Below are positions 54,516 to 63,311 of a stretch of DNA of 64,000 bases, one piece after another (the first letter of the stretch is position 1; the number at the start of each line of letters is the position of its first letter). The position numbers and the translations under genes are program-made. The stretch is from JACKOB01 sp024234575 (GTDB taxonomy: Bacteria > Pseudomonadota > Gammaproteobacteria > Pseudomonadales > Oleiphilaceae): the NCBI GenBank assembly GCA_051208035.1, contig JBPJFZ010000015.1, positions 1-64,000 on the forward strand, given 5' to 3'. The notes beneath the pieces are model-generated. The model worked only from the letters and a program-made list of their open reading frames with translations, made no database searches and was not told where the DNA came from.

Positions 54516-56870
54516 CTACTTTCTACCGAATAAATAGGCACCAAGGTCAGGCTTGCCGTCTTTTTCGCCCATTTTGCACTGACATTTCGGAAAGTTTGAG
54601 CAACCCCAGAAGACGCCATATTGGCTGGTGCGCCTTTGCAACGGCGCGTAACACTCGGGGCAAGGGATCGCCACTTCGCCCTTGGGAATCTGATCTTTTG
54701 GCGGCTTGGTTTTCGCTTTGTCGTGGGCAGGCTTCTCCATTTTTACTGGCGGAAATAAGTCTTTGAATGGGCGTTTTCCTGTGCATGCAGGATACTTTTG
54801 GCAGGACCAGAAAACACCAAATTTACCCAGACAGAGCGTAGTTTTGCCGTCGCATTCCGGACAATGAGGCACGTGTGTGATCGCAGGCATTTGCGGTACG
54901 GTGGTGGTTTTTGCCAATGCGGAACTGTCGCCCCCACGGCTTTCTGCGACAAGCTGTTCGTTAAAGTTGGAAATCACCGCAGTCATTAGTCTGCCGATGT
55001 CTTCTTTAATGGCCGTAACAAAGTGCTCGCTGGTTTCGGTGCCAGAGCGAATGGTATTGATTCTGGCTTCCCAGCTGGCGGTCAGGTCGGGGGCAGACAT
55101 GCTGGGAGGCAGCAGATTTATTAGTTGATGGCCTTTGGCAGTGGCACTTATCGTCTGGGCGTTTCGGGTGATATATTCGCGCTGATACAGCATTTCAATA
55201 ATATGGGCACGTGTCGACTCTGTGCCGAAACCATCAGAGTCCCGCAGCGTGCGGGCGAGCAGCGGATCTTCAACATACGCCCTAATACCGGACATCGCTT
55301 TAATTAAACTGGCATCATCAAACGGGAGTGGGGGGAGGCTGGTGTCGGTGGTGATTTGCCAGTCCCACAGGTTGATGTGGCTGTCTTTAATTACCGCAAG
55401 TCGATTGAGTTCGCTATCGAGAGCGTCAAACTGCGCAGAATCTACCCAGGTGATACGTTTATCGTCTTCCTGTGGACAGCTCGCTTTGTCCGTTCGACTC
55501 CAACCGGCGTCCGCCAGGCATCGAATATCCGCTGCAAACAGCAGTTGTTCAATGCGAATCATGCAGGTGAGTGTGCGGGTCTGTCTGGGGGGGAAGAATT
55601 GCAGCAAAAAACGCTCGCATATTAATCCGTATATTTTCTCGCAAGCTTCGGATAGCGAGCCATGATAACGATGCTGGGTAGGAACAATACCATGTGCCTG
55701 GGCAATTTTTTGTGTCTGCCAGGCCGGAGATCGCATGCCCCAGTCTGTTTGATTGCAATATGCCGTTAATCGGGGCAAATTTTGGGCAATCACCTGCATG
55801 ACCTCCACCGTCTCGCTGTGCATGTGCTCTGGCAGCAAGCGTGATTCAGCTCTGGGGAAGCTGATCAAGTGGTGCTTTTCGTATAGCTCTTGTGCCAACC
55901 GCTGTGTTTCGCTGGCATTTATTCCATAGGTGGATGCGGCCGCTATTTGTAGCGAGGAAAGGTCAAAAGGCAAAGGTGGATGTTGTTGTTCTTCCCCCAC
56001 TTTTACTTCAATAATCTGCCCATGCTTGCCATAAATTGACTCGAGTGTATCGGCAACACTTTTATAGCTGAGGCTGCTGTCAGCAAGCCCTGGCGCCGTT
56101 GCTTTTTTGGTGACAGGCGCAGGAGGCTGCCAACAAACTGTCACATCTGCCAGGGTTTCCTTTTCGGGCCATTTGAGCATTCCGAGGAGTTGCACGGTGA
56201 CCGCTGGTTTAAATTTACGGATTGCTTTATCACGCTTAACAATTAAACCCAATATAGGCGTTTGTACCCGTCCAATAGTGAACACTCCCGTTTCCCCTTT
56301 GGCCCGGGAAAGCAGCGTCAGTAAACGACTTAAGTTGATGCCATACAACCAGTCGGATTTGAGTCGGGCGATTGCTGAAAAACAAAGTGTTTTAAAGACA
56401 CGGTTGTCTATTAGCTGGGTGAGCTGATGACGAACGGATTCCGGTGTGAGAGAAAACAGCAGCAGCCGCTTAACGGCGGGCTCTGCAACGTCTGCCTCAG
56501 GATGGGGGTTGATCTCGATATAGCGCAGTACCGAGTCAATTAGCAGCTGCCCCTCACGATCTGGCGCACCGGCATGCACGATAACAGAGGCGCCCTGCGC
56601 CAGATCTGCCACGACTCGTAACTGATGCAGGTTTTTCTTTTGCGGTACCCATTCCCATTTTGCAGGAAACAGTGGCAGCGTGCTGATGTCCCAGCGGGCG
56701 AACCGGGGGTCGTAGTGCTCAGGGTCGGCTAGCTCAAGCAAATGCCCCTGACACCAGGTAATGATATCTTCCCCACACTGCACATAGCCATTATGGTCGC
56801 TTATCGGCCGGCCGATGGCCTTGCAGATAGTTTTGGCAAAACTTGGCTTTTCGGTAATAAACAGGCGCAT
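54516..56870 (-). CDS. topoisomerase III (TopB) homologue with altered active site
   Basis: A 784-residue type IA topoisomerase-like protein. The TOPRIM domain starts MRLFITEKPSFAK, and the core has FTIGRVQTPILGL and GFGTESTRAHIIEML. The catalytic Tyr of TopB (E. coli LITYPRSDC) is replaced by Phe: LISFPRAES, F338, codon TTC at 55857-55859. The first Asp of the metal motif DPDREG is also Ala (GAPDREG, A102, codon GCG). The Glu at residue 7 and the later D104 and E106 remain. Two four-Cys zinc domains close the protein (CPECDGKTTLCLGKFGVFWSC and CPECYAPLQRRTSQYGVFW). No strand cleavage is expected; a DNA-binding role is inferred. Confidence 0.88.
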   Translation of the reverse strand: MRLFITEKPSFAKTICKAIGRPISDHNGYVQCGEDIITWCQGHLLELADPEHYDPRFARWDISTLPLFPAKWEWVPQKKNLHQLRVVADLAQGASVIVHAGAPDREGQLLIDSVLRYIEINPHPEADVAEPAVKRLLLFSLTPESVRHQLTQLIDNRVFKTLCFSAIARLKSDWLYGINLSRLLTLLSRAKGETGVFTIGRVQTPILGLIVKRDKAIRKFKPAVTVQLLGMLKWPEKETLADVTVCWQPPAPVTKKATAPGLADSSLSYKSVADTLESIYGKHGQIIEVKVGEEQQHPPLPFDLSSLQIAAASTYGINASETQRLAQELYEKHHLISFPRAESRLLPEHMHSETVEVMQVIAQNLPRLTAYCNQTDWGMRSPAWQTQKIAQAHGIVPTQHRYHGSLSEACEKIYGLICERFLLQFFPPRQTRTLTCMIRIEQLLFAADIRCLADAGWSRTDKASCPQEDDKRITWVDSAQFDALDSELNRLAVIKDSHINLWDWQITTDTSLPPLPFDDASLIKAMSGIRAYVEDPLLARTLRDSDGFGTESTRAHIIEMLYQREYITRNAQTISATAKGHQLINLLPPSMSAPDLTASWEARINTIRSGTETSEHFVTAIKEDIGRLMTAVISNFNEQLVAESRGGDSSALAKTTTVPQMPAITHVPHCPECDGKTTLCLGKFGVFWSCQKYPACTGKRPFKDLFPPVKMEKPAHDKAKTKPPKDQIPKGEVAIPCPECYAPLQRRTSQYGVFWGCSNFPKCQCKMGEKDGKPDLGAYLFGRK

Positions 56871-56937
56871 AGGCAGGCTTCAAATCGGCGAAGCCTTTAT
56901 TCTATGCGTTCATCAGGCGGCTGTCATGCGGCTTGGA

Positions 56938-58386
56938 TCAGCTTTCGGTGGCTGAAGGCAACCCATTGCTTGGTACTTGCACCCAGAACAGGCTGCCAAC
57001 GCCTGCTTCGCTTTCAAGGCCGATTTCGCCACCTAATATTGTCGTTAACTCTTTGCACAGGGCTAAGCCCAGGCCCGAGCCATTATAACGGCGTGAGGCT
57101 TCGTCGCTGGCCTGGGTAAACTTATCAAAAATATTGATCTGATCTGCCTCGCTAATGCCAATGCCGTTGTCTTTTACGGCAATCAGAATAGAGTCTTCGT
57201 TTGCCGCCCGGATCGCCACATCAATGGCGCCTTCTTCGGTAAACTTGATAGCATTACCAACTAAATTAACGATGATCTTGCGAAGAAACTCTCGATCGCT
57301 TTCGATGGTATCCGGCACGCTCTGGTCCAGGTGAATATTGAATTCGAGGTGCTTGTCTTCGGCCTGAATGGTCAATAGCCCCTTAATTTCCTGTGCCAGG
57401 TCTGCTGGACTAAACTCCGAGATGATCGGTGTCATTTTGCCGGCTTCAATTTTTGACATGTCCAGCGTTTCGTTAATCATTGTCAGCAAGTTCTGGGCGC
57501 TGCTGAGAATAGTTTTGAGTGCGCCAACATATTGCGCCGGCAGGTCTTTATCTGCTTTACCCAGCAAGCGCCGGGAGAAACCGATAATCGAATTCATTGG
57601 CGTGCGCAATTCGTGCGACATCACCGACAGGAAGTGGCTCTTGGACTTATTGGCGGACTCTGCTGTCTCTTTCTCTCGGCGTAAGGATTCGTTCAGTAAT
57701 TTTTCAGCGGTAACTTCACGACCGTACGCCTGAATCAAAATGCCATTGCTGGCGGGGATAGGGTAGAAATCCCAGACAAAGGTGCGCCCCTCGACAGCCC
57801 TTTCAACTCCCATTATGGGCGCATTCTCGGCCAGCATGGTGCCGATCAGCTCTTTAATCTCGGTAGGGACAACTTCGGGGGCACCGTTTTCGTCAAACCC
57901 GATTTCAGATAAGAGCTCAATCATTGCCGGATTGGTAAACTCGATATTGCCCTGGGCATCAAATTCAGTAATGGGCGTCGGGCTGTGTTCGGCAAAAGAT
58001 GCCAGCCGCTGCATATCTTTTTGACTGTAATTGGTGTTGCTTTGATCTGAGAAAACTACGAGCCGTGTGTTGTCCGGATGCAACAGCATACCTTTAGCAT
58101 AGACGGCTCTTAAGTCTCCCGACTTTAATTTCCAGCGGTACTCGTTATAGCTGTCTCGGATGAAAAAGTCTGGTTTGACCAGTGGGCAGGCGTTATCTGC
58201 ATGCAGATAACCAAGAGCGTGAGAGCATACGGAGTCGTGCAGCGGCTTGCCTAGAAGATCACTTTCTTCCCACCCGAGAATTGCACAGGCATTGGCGTTA
58301 ACCTGCACTATCTTATCGTTGCTGTCCAAGGCGATCAGGGCTTTCGGCCAACGTTTAAAAAGCGACTTGTCTGCCACAGAAACCAT
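56938..58386 (-). CDS. PAS-type cytoplasmic histidine kinase
   Basis: A 482-residue soluble kinase without membrane helices. Two PAS regions (LIALDSNDKIVQVNANACAILGW and PTPITEFDAQGNIEFTNPA) precede HisKA (phospho-His in SVMSHELRTPMNSIIGF) and HATPase (VNLVGNAIKFTEEG, DNGIGISE, SGLGLALCKEL). It starts two bases after the stop of the HD-GYP gene on the same strand, so the two are probably co-translated. No receiver domain is adjacent. Confidence 0.92.
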   Translation of the reverse strand: MVSVADKSLFKRWPKALIALDSNDKIVQVNANACAILGWEESDLLGKPLHDSVCSHALGYLHADNACPLVKPDFFIRDSYNEYRWKLKSGDLRAVYAKGMLLHPDNTRLVVFSDQSNTNYSQKDMQRLASFAEHSPTPITEFDAQGNIEFTNPAMIELLSEIGFDENGAPEVVPTEIKELIGTMLAENAPIMGVERAVEGRTFVWDFYPIPASNGILIQAYGREVTAEKLLNESLRREKETAESANKSKSHFLSVMSHELRTPMNSIIGFSRRLLGKADKDLPAQYVGALKTILSSAQNLLTMINETLDMSKIEAGKMTPIISEFSPADLAQEIKGLLTIQAEDKHLEFNIHLDQSVPDTIESDREFLRKIIVNLVGNAIKFTEEGAIDVAIRAANEDSILIAVKDNGIGISEADQINIFDKFTQASDEASRRYNGSGLGLALCKELTTILGGEIGLESEAGVGSLFWVQVPSNGLPSATES

Positions 58387-58388
58387 TG

Positions 58389-59726
58389 TTATGCCTCGCT
58401 GTTAACGCGTAATAGTCCTGCAGGGTCATCCTGCGGGTTGTTTGAATCAACGAAGCCGGAAATTTCCAATCCTTCAGTTACTTTTGTATCAAGTAGTTTG
58501 GGGGCTGCGAGTGCTTTTCCGTCACTATCGTAATATTTAAGAATTTGTGGTTTGAGAGGGCTGTCTGGTTGATGATGAACGATCACACCCTTCGAGTTGT
58601 CTGATAATTTAACCGCGCTGCCGATGGGGTAAACGCCCAATAAGTGAATAAACGCCGACACCAGCTTTTGGTCGAAGTTGCCTGCCAGAGCTTCTTTAAA
58701 GAGTTGCTTCATCGCTTTCGCTGGTAACATGCCAATATTGTCGAACAGCGCGTGGGTTAACTCATCGTAGCGGATGGCGATGCTTAACAGGCGACAGCCT
58801 TTGTCCAGACTGTCGTCTTTAAGTCCACGGGGATAGCCTTTGCCGTTGGGCATTTCATGATGAGCGGCGACCAGCGCCAGGACACGCTCGGGGATATCAG
58901 GAAATGCCTTTAACTTGGCAAGTGAAAGATCAACATGCTGTTTTTCCAGCTTTTTTTCCTGAGGTGTAAAAGGGCGTCCCTTTTGAATCATATAGCCGGG
59001 CAACTTGGTCCAGCCGATATCATGCAACAGCGCTGCCTGGCCAAGAAGCATCATCTCTTTGATATCGTCGGTGATGCTGGGCGCTGCAGACAGCACTAAA
59101 GTCATCGTATTGTACAGATGCGCGTTCAAGAGCCCCTGGTTGCTTTGGATGTTCAATGACGCCAGCATTGCCTGCTCATTTTCGTTGAGCTCTGCGATCA
59201 TTGTGTCCACCAGCGGTAGCAGCTGATCTTGCTTAATCGGATTACCCCGTACTATCTGGCTATTTATTTCATTGATGGCAGAGATTGTTTGGTTACGAAT
59301 AACCAAGGCAGCTTTTTGTCTGGCGTTGAAGTCTTCGATGCTTGCCGAAGGTGTCTGTGGGCGTTTGATTAGCTGCGGTGCTTCGGTGGGTTTTGGTGCG
59401 CCATTACTCGCCTCTACCGGCTTCATTGTCACAGCTTTTTTAGCGGTATTTGCAATAGCTGCTGACTCGGTGACAATAGGCTCAGGTGTCGTCTGATTAG
59501 ATGTGCTGTCTGACGCGGGGGTATCAGGGGTGTCTACAATATCGACGCCCTGGCTGGTATCGATTTTAAGTGTTTTACAGCCAGCACCTTTTAATTGGCT
59601 TATTTCACTGCTGCTTTTTACCAGCAGTTTGCTGCGAAAAAACGGGTTTTTAATCCATGGCAAATCAAGCTCGCAAATATACATGCCTTCGCGCAGCTGA
59701 GTGATTGAAATTTCTTTAATTGTCAT
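58389..59726 (-). CDS. HD-GYP c-di-GMP phosphodiesterase
   Basis: A 445-residue protein. The N-terminal DUF3391-like part (QLREGMYICELDLPWIKNPFF) is followed by a Ser/Thr/Pro-rich linker and the HD-GYP domain, with ALLHDIGWTKLP, HHEMPNGKGYPRGL and LLSIAIRYDELTHA. The HD pair and the GYP tripeptide are present, so c-di-GMP hydrolysis is likely. It is transcribed before the PAS kinase and shares its operon. Confidence 0.93.
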   Translation of the reverse strand: MTIKEISITQLREGMYICELDLPWIKNPFFRSKLLVKSSSEISQLKGAGCKTLKIDTSQGVDIVDTPDTPASDSTSNQTTPEPIVTESAAIANTAKKAVTMKPVEASNGAPKPTEAPQLIKRPQTPSASIEDFNARQKAALVIRNQTISAINEINSQIVRGNPIKQDQLLPLVDTMIAELNENEQAMLASLNIQSNQGLLNAHLYNTMTLVLSAAPSITDDIKEMMLLGQAALLHDIGWTKLPGYMIQKGRPFTPQEKKLEKQHVDLSLAKLKAFPDIPERVLALVAAHHEMPNGKGYPRGLKDDSLDKGCRLLSIAIRYDELTHALFDNIGMLPAKAMKQLFKEALAGNFDQKLVSAFIHLLGVYPIGSAVKLSDNSKGVIVHHQPDSPLKPQILKYYDSDGKALAAPKLLDTKVTEGLEISGFVDSNNPQDDPAGLLRVNSEA

Positions 59727-59950
59727 GGCGTAATAGTCTTCGAGAATTTTCAGTTAACGTGAATGAGAGCGCTTTCCATTCTTATCAGGCAGCGTACAAA
59801 GACAATATTGTGTCTTAAATTATGGTTGATAAACTGACATCCGTCATCTTTTAAAAGGATAGTTCAGGCTCTCTGAGCATGCTGTCACCTGTAGTGATAT
59901 TGTGCTAACTGTATTAAACTGGCGCAAAGAAATTTCCTTGCGAGTAAACA

Positions 59951-60265
59951 ATGGTTATTCAAAAATCTATTGAAAAAGCCCTAAGTGATGCTTTTCATAT
60001 AAGCTACATGGCTGTTGAGAACGAAAGCCATATGCATAGTGTGCCGCCTAATTCAGAAACGCACTTTAAAGTCACTTTAGTGACGGATGAGTTTCTTGGG
60101 CAAAGACAAGTGGCAAGGCATCAGAGGATTTATAAAACGTTAGCTGAACAAATGCGTAATGGTGTGCATGCTTTGGCGCTGCACACATACACTGTTGAAG
60201 AATGGCAGCAGGCAGGCAAAGTACCGAGTTCGCCAAATTGTATGGGCGGTTCTAAGAAACAATAA
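59951..60265 (+). CDS. bolA: BolA family protein
   Basis: A 104-residue BolA with a conserved core: SETHFKVTLVTDEFLGQRQVARHQRIYKTLAEQ...VHALALHTYT. Known: BolA binds Fe-S clusters with monothiol glutaredoxin and affects cell shape and biofilm. The His residues expected as ligands (RHQ and VHALALHTYT) are present. It ends 131 bases before yciO. Confidence 0.95.
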   Translation: MVIQKSIEKALSDAFHISYMAVENESHMHSVPPNSETHFKVTLVTDEFLGQRQVARHQRIYKTLAEQMRNGVHALALHTYTVEEWQQAGKVPSSPNCMGGSKKQ

Positions 60266-60396
60266 TGATTGAAGCCTGTCATTGAGTAAAAATCGGATGT
60301 AAGAAGCACTCAGACTTAGCGTTACGGTGGTGCAATTGCAATAGGCCCTAATTATTCATGTCATTACAATAACTCCAAAATATAAAAGGTAAGGCT

Positions 60397-61023
60397 ATGA
60401 GCCAGTTCTTTCAGATTCACCCGGAAAATCCGCAGCAACGATTAATCAGGCAGGCGGTCGATATAATTAAAAACGGTGGTGTGGTGGCATATCCTACCGA
60501 CTCGGCGTATGCCATTGGCTGCCATATTGGCGATAAGGATGCCACTGACCGAATTCGCCGGATCCGAAAGCTGGATGACAAGCACAACTTCACGCTGCTG
60601 TGCCGTGATCTTTCGGAAATAGCGTCTTTCGCCAAGGTTGACAACACCCAGTACCGACTTATCAAGAATCACACACCGGGTGCTTATACCTTTATCTTAA
60701 AAGCAACCAATGAAGTGCCTCGACGATTGCTGCACCCTAAGCGCAGACAAATCGGTATTCGCATACCTGATAACGCTATTGCGCTGGCGCTGCTTGAAGA
60801 ACTGGGCGAGCCGCTAATGAGCAGCTCATTAATTTTGCCGGGTGAAGCCGAGCCAATGACGGACCCTTACGAAATCAGGGAAATGCTTGAGCACGAACTT
60901 GATCTGATTATCGATGGCGGTTTCTGTGGTTTTGAGCCAACTACGGTGATCAACTTGTCAGACGAGGTGCCTGTAATTATTCGTGAAGGGAAGGGTGATC
61001 CAGAACCATTTCGTACTGAGTGA
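60397..61023 (+). CDS. yciO: YciO, Sua5/YrdC-family protein
   Basis: A 208-residue protein close to E. coli YciO (MSQFFxIHPxNPQQRLIxQAV, YPTDSAYAIGC, DKHNFTLLCRDLSEI, NHTPGAYTFILKATNEVPRRLL). The YrdC fold binds ATP and threonine in its relatives TsaC/Sua5, which make threonylcarbamoyl-AMP for tRNA t6A; YciO itself is a side branch of uncertain role. AAGGTAAGG lies before ATG. Confidence 0.95.
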   Translation: MSQFFQIHPENPQQRLIRQAVDIIKNGGVVAYPTDSAYAIGCHIGDKDATDRIRRIRKLDDKHNFTLLCRDLSEIASFAKVDNTQYRLIKNHTPGAYTFILKATNEVPRRLLHPKRRQIGIRIPDNAIALALLEELGEPLMSSSLILPGEAEPMTDPYEIREMLEHELDLIIDGGFCGFEPTTVINLSDEVPVIIREGKGDPEPFRTE

Positions 61024-61042
61024 TATTGGCAGGCTTTATTAA

Positions 61043-61074
61043 TGGGGGCTAAACAATCTCTGTAGTTAGCCCCG
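61043..61074. terminator. long hairpin after yciO
   Basis: GGGGCTAA, 13-base loop, TTAGCCCC. It lies between convergent genes; no clear T-run follows, so it may be a weak terminator. Confidence 0.5.
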
Positions 61075-61098
61075 ATTGAGTTATCTTTTAAGGGATGT

Positions 61099-61728
61099 TT
61101 ACGCAGTAAATCGAAATGGCTCGGGGCGTCCCGCTGCATTTTCGTAGTTACCGGCGACGGTTTCTCCGTATTTTGCATACCGATGAGCGATGTCGTTAAG
61201 GCTGTTGAATTCAGAGTTTTCACTAATGATCGCATTCACGATATTATTTCCGACCCCATAGGTTTTCGATAATTTACTGGCAGTATCCAGGTAATTTAGC
61301 GTGGGTTCTTCAAGGCTTATCCGGTCAAAAGATCTCTTGAATGCCTGGTTTTTATTAAGATCAGATTGAATATGCTGTAACGTGTCTTCTTGAACGTGCC
61401 CCGTTACGGCAATATTGCCAAACGCATCTTTGCTAACATTTAGCTTTGCCTGAGGTGGTAATCCGTACTCGGCAACCTTGTTCCGCATTGTCTCTTTTAC
61501 GAAGGAAATATCTTGCCCCAGTGACTGTTTAAACGTTTTTAACGAAAGCTGTGGCTGGCGTTGCAAGATAGCCTCGGTCTGTCGTAAATGAACGGCATCT
61601 TCTGGCAAAATCCCATTGCTTTCCGCTGTGGCGGCCGCGCTGCTATTAGCGCCTTTTCCAACCGCATGAGAGCCTTTGGCAGGCGATTGTTGATTGGCAT
61701 AGCCCTGCGTTGTATTCACCTGAGCCAT
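61099..61728 (-). CDS. hypothetical 209-residue protein
   Basis: The start is ATG 61728 with AAGGAG six bases upstream; the open frame extends 6 codons more. Residues 1-45 are low complexity (Gln, Ala, Ser, Gly). The rest is mixed helix and strand (FKQSLGQDISFVKETMRNKVAEY, GNIAVTGHVQEDTLQHIQ). No signal peptide or membrane helix. Not recognised. It is convergent with yciO. Confidence 0.6.
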   Translation of the reverse strand: MAQVNTTQGYANQQSPAKGSHAVGKGANSSAAATAESNGILPEDAVHLRQTEAILQRQPQLSLKTFKQSLGQDISFVKETMRNKVAEYGLPPQAKLNVSKDAFGNIAVTGHVQEDTLQHIQSDLNKNQAFKRSFDRISLEEPTLNYLDTASKLSKTYGVGNNIVNAIISENSEFNSLNDIAHRYAKYGETVAGNYENAAGRPEPFRFTA

Positions 61729-61835
61729 CAGAAACTCCTTGACCAAAAATTGACATATTTACACTTTGTAAAGTGACAAGCAGAAAATGTGCCATTGCCG
61801 CTTTTACTACGACAGGATCAAGTGTTTATCAAGAA

Positions 61836-62672
61836 TCATTCGAGGGTGGGTGAGCGCGGATACAGGTCTAAGACAGGGGTATACTTTTCTATGATTAGTG
61901 CGTAATCGCCGCTTGCGTGCAGTTTACGCAAACCTTCGTTAAATTTGTTTTTTATATCCTCATCCTGAAAGACAAAAGGGTAGCTGGTTTTAGGGAACAA
62001 ATTATGAAACTGGACCGGTTGCAGCAGGGATGATGTATCTTCGCCATTTGACTTGAGTTCTTCGATGGCTTCACTCCAGTAGTAACCAAAGATACTTTTG
62101 TCCATGATAATGAAGTCAATTTTACCCCGCAAAAACAGCAGATTTATTTGAATCTTCTGTTTGGCGACTTCATCGTACAAATTGTTCTTTTCAGCCATTT
62201 CCTGAAATTCCCTGCCGAGAAATTTAGAAGCATTCTGAAACGCCACGACTCTTTTGTCGACCAGGTCAGCGATGGTCGTGTCTTGAGAAAAGTTTTTCTT
62301 CTTCAAGCTGATGGCGACATTCTCAAACTGAACAACCGGGTCACTATAAAAGCCTGATCGAACCGAGCCAGGTTTCGCATTGAGAACAATATCGAGCTCA
62401 TTTGAGTCGAAAAGTGGAAATGCACGCGCAAAGGGAATAAAAACAGGTTCAATTTCAATGGCATAGTGTCGCAGTGCAGAGCGCAGAATATCCAGCTCTA
62501 TGCCGCTGTTGGTCTCTTGAATCACCCAGGGCGGTATGGCAAAACTGACGCCCGTCTTTAGCAGTGGATTGTCTGCAGCATTGGCATTGGTGCTTTTTGA
62601 CGTTAGCAATGTGCAATAACAAAGCAAAGTAAAAATTGCAGAGAAAAGCTTTTGAAGAGTGATGCCTCGCAT
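61836..62672 (-). CDS. periplasmic solute-binding protein (SBP family 3-like)
   Basis: About 278 residues from ATG 62672. A signal peptide (LQKLFSAIFTLLCYCTLLTS) is followed by the two-lobe type II binding fold (SFAIPPWVIQETNSGIELDILRSALRHY, ADLVDKRVVAFQNASKFLG, GKIDFIIMD). No transporter subunits are nearby, so it may serve sensing or an orphan receptor. The further upstream TTG frame is not supported. Confidence 0.75.
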   Translation of the reverse strand: MRGITLQKLFSAIFTLLCYCTLLTSKSTNANAADNPLLKTGVSFAIPPWVIQETNSGIELDILRSALRHYAIEIEPVFIPFARAFPLFDSNELDIVLNAKPGSVRSGFYSDPVVQFENVAISLKKKNFSQDTTIADLVDKRVVAFQNASKFLGREFQEMAEKNNLYDEVAKQKIQINLLFLRGKIDFIIMDKSIFGYYWSEAIEELKSNGEDTSSLLQPVQFHNLFPKTSYPFVFQDEDIKNKFNEGLRKLHASGDYALIIEKYTPVLDLYPRSPTLE

Positions 62673-62877
62673 TATTGCAACCGTTAAACGAATAGTAACC
62701 AACAGTCTAGGTCGGTTATAGAATCATCTCAATGACAGATTTGTAAAATAAGCGCATTGTTGCTTTCACAAAATTGTTATATTTCACCCTTATTGTGGTG
62801 AATTCTGGCAGGCAATGGTGGCACTTCATGCGATAATCTGCGGCAGATTTTACTCATCTATTTTTTAAGGACATTGC

Positions 62878-63300
62878 ATGACGCTTTCCTTGCTACCAGT
62901 TATCGCCGCCGTTTGTATTTTAATTTCGTTAACAGAAGCCTGGCTGTTATCGCTGATGCGATATCTAAAAGTCGCCTTTTTAAAACGTCTGTTTCCTGGG
63001 TATCACTACCTTGTACGCTCACATATTGATTACCTGTTAATGGGAATGTTGCTGTTTTTGTTTTACCTGGTACTGGATCGTCTGCAAATTCAGGTGGCTT
63101 CGTTTTGGTTGTGGATGATGGTCGTTGGGGCGATCTATAACCCGTTAGGTTTTCTGGTTCAGGCCATCAAGCCCGATGCTGCAGATTCAGATAACCCCTT
63201 TATAAAGGCGGCAATCATGCTGGCCTTTTTACCCGCCACACTTGGGTTTGGTGGTAGTGCGGTGTTTATCATTATGACCTATATGCAGAACCCACTCTAA
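62878..63300 (+). CDS. small inner-membrane protein
   Basis: A 140-residue protein with four hydrophobic helices (for example LSLLPVIAAVCILISLTEAW, YLLMGMLLFLFYLVL). No family recognised. AAGGACA lies just before ATG. It is 11 bases upstream of the metallo-hydrolase gene and probably co-transcribed. Confidence 0.7.
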   Translation: MTLSLLPVIAAVCILISLTEAWLLSLMRYLKVAFLKRLFPGYHYLVRSHIDYLLMGMLLFLFYLVLDRLQIQVASFWLWMMVVGAIYNPLGFLVQAIKPDAADSDNPFIKAAIMLAFLPATLGFGGSAVFIIMTYMQNPL

Positions 63301-63311
63301 CGGAGTACTGA

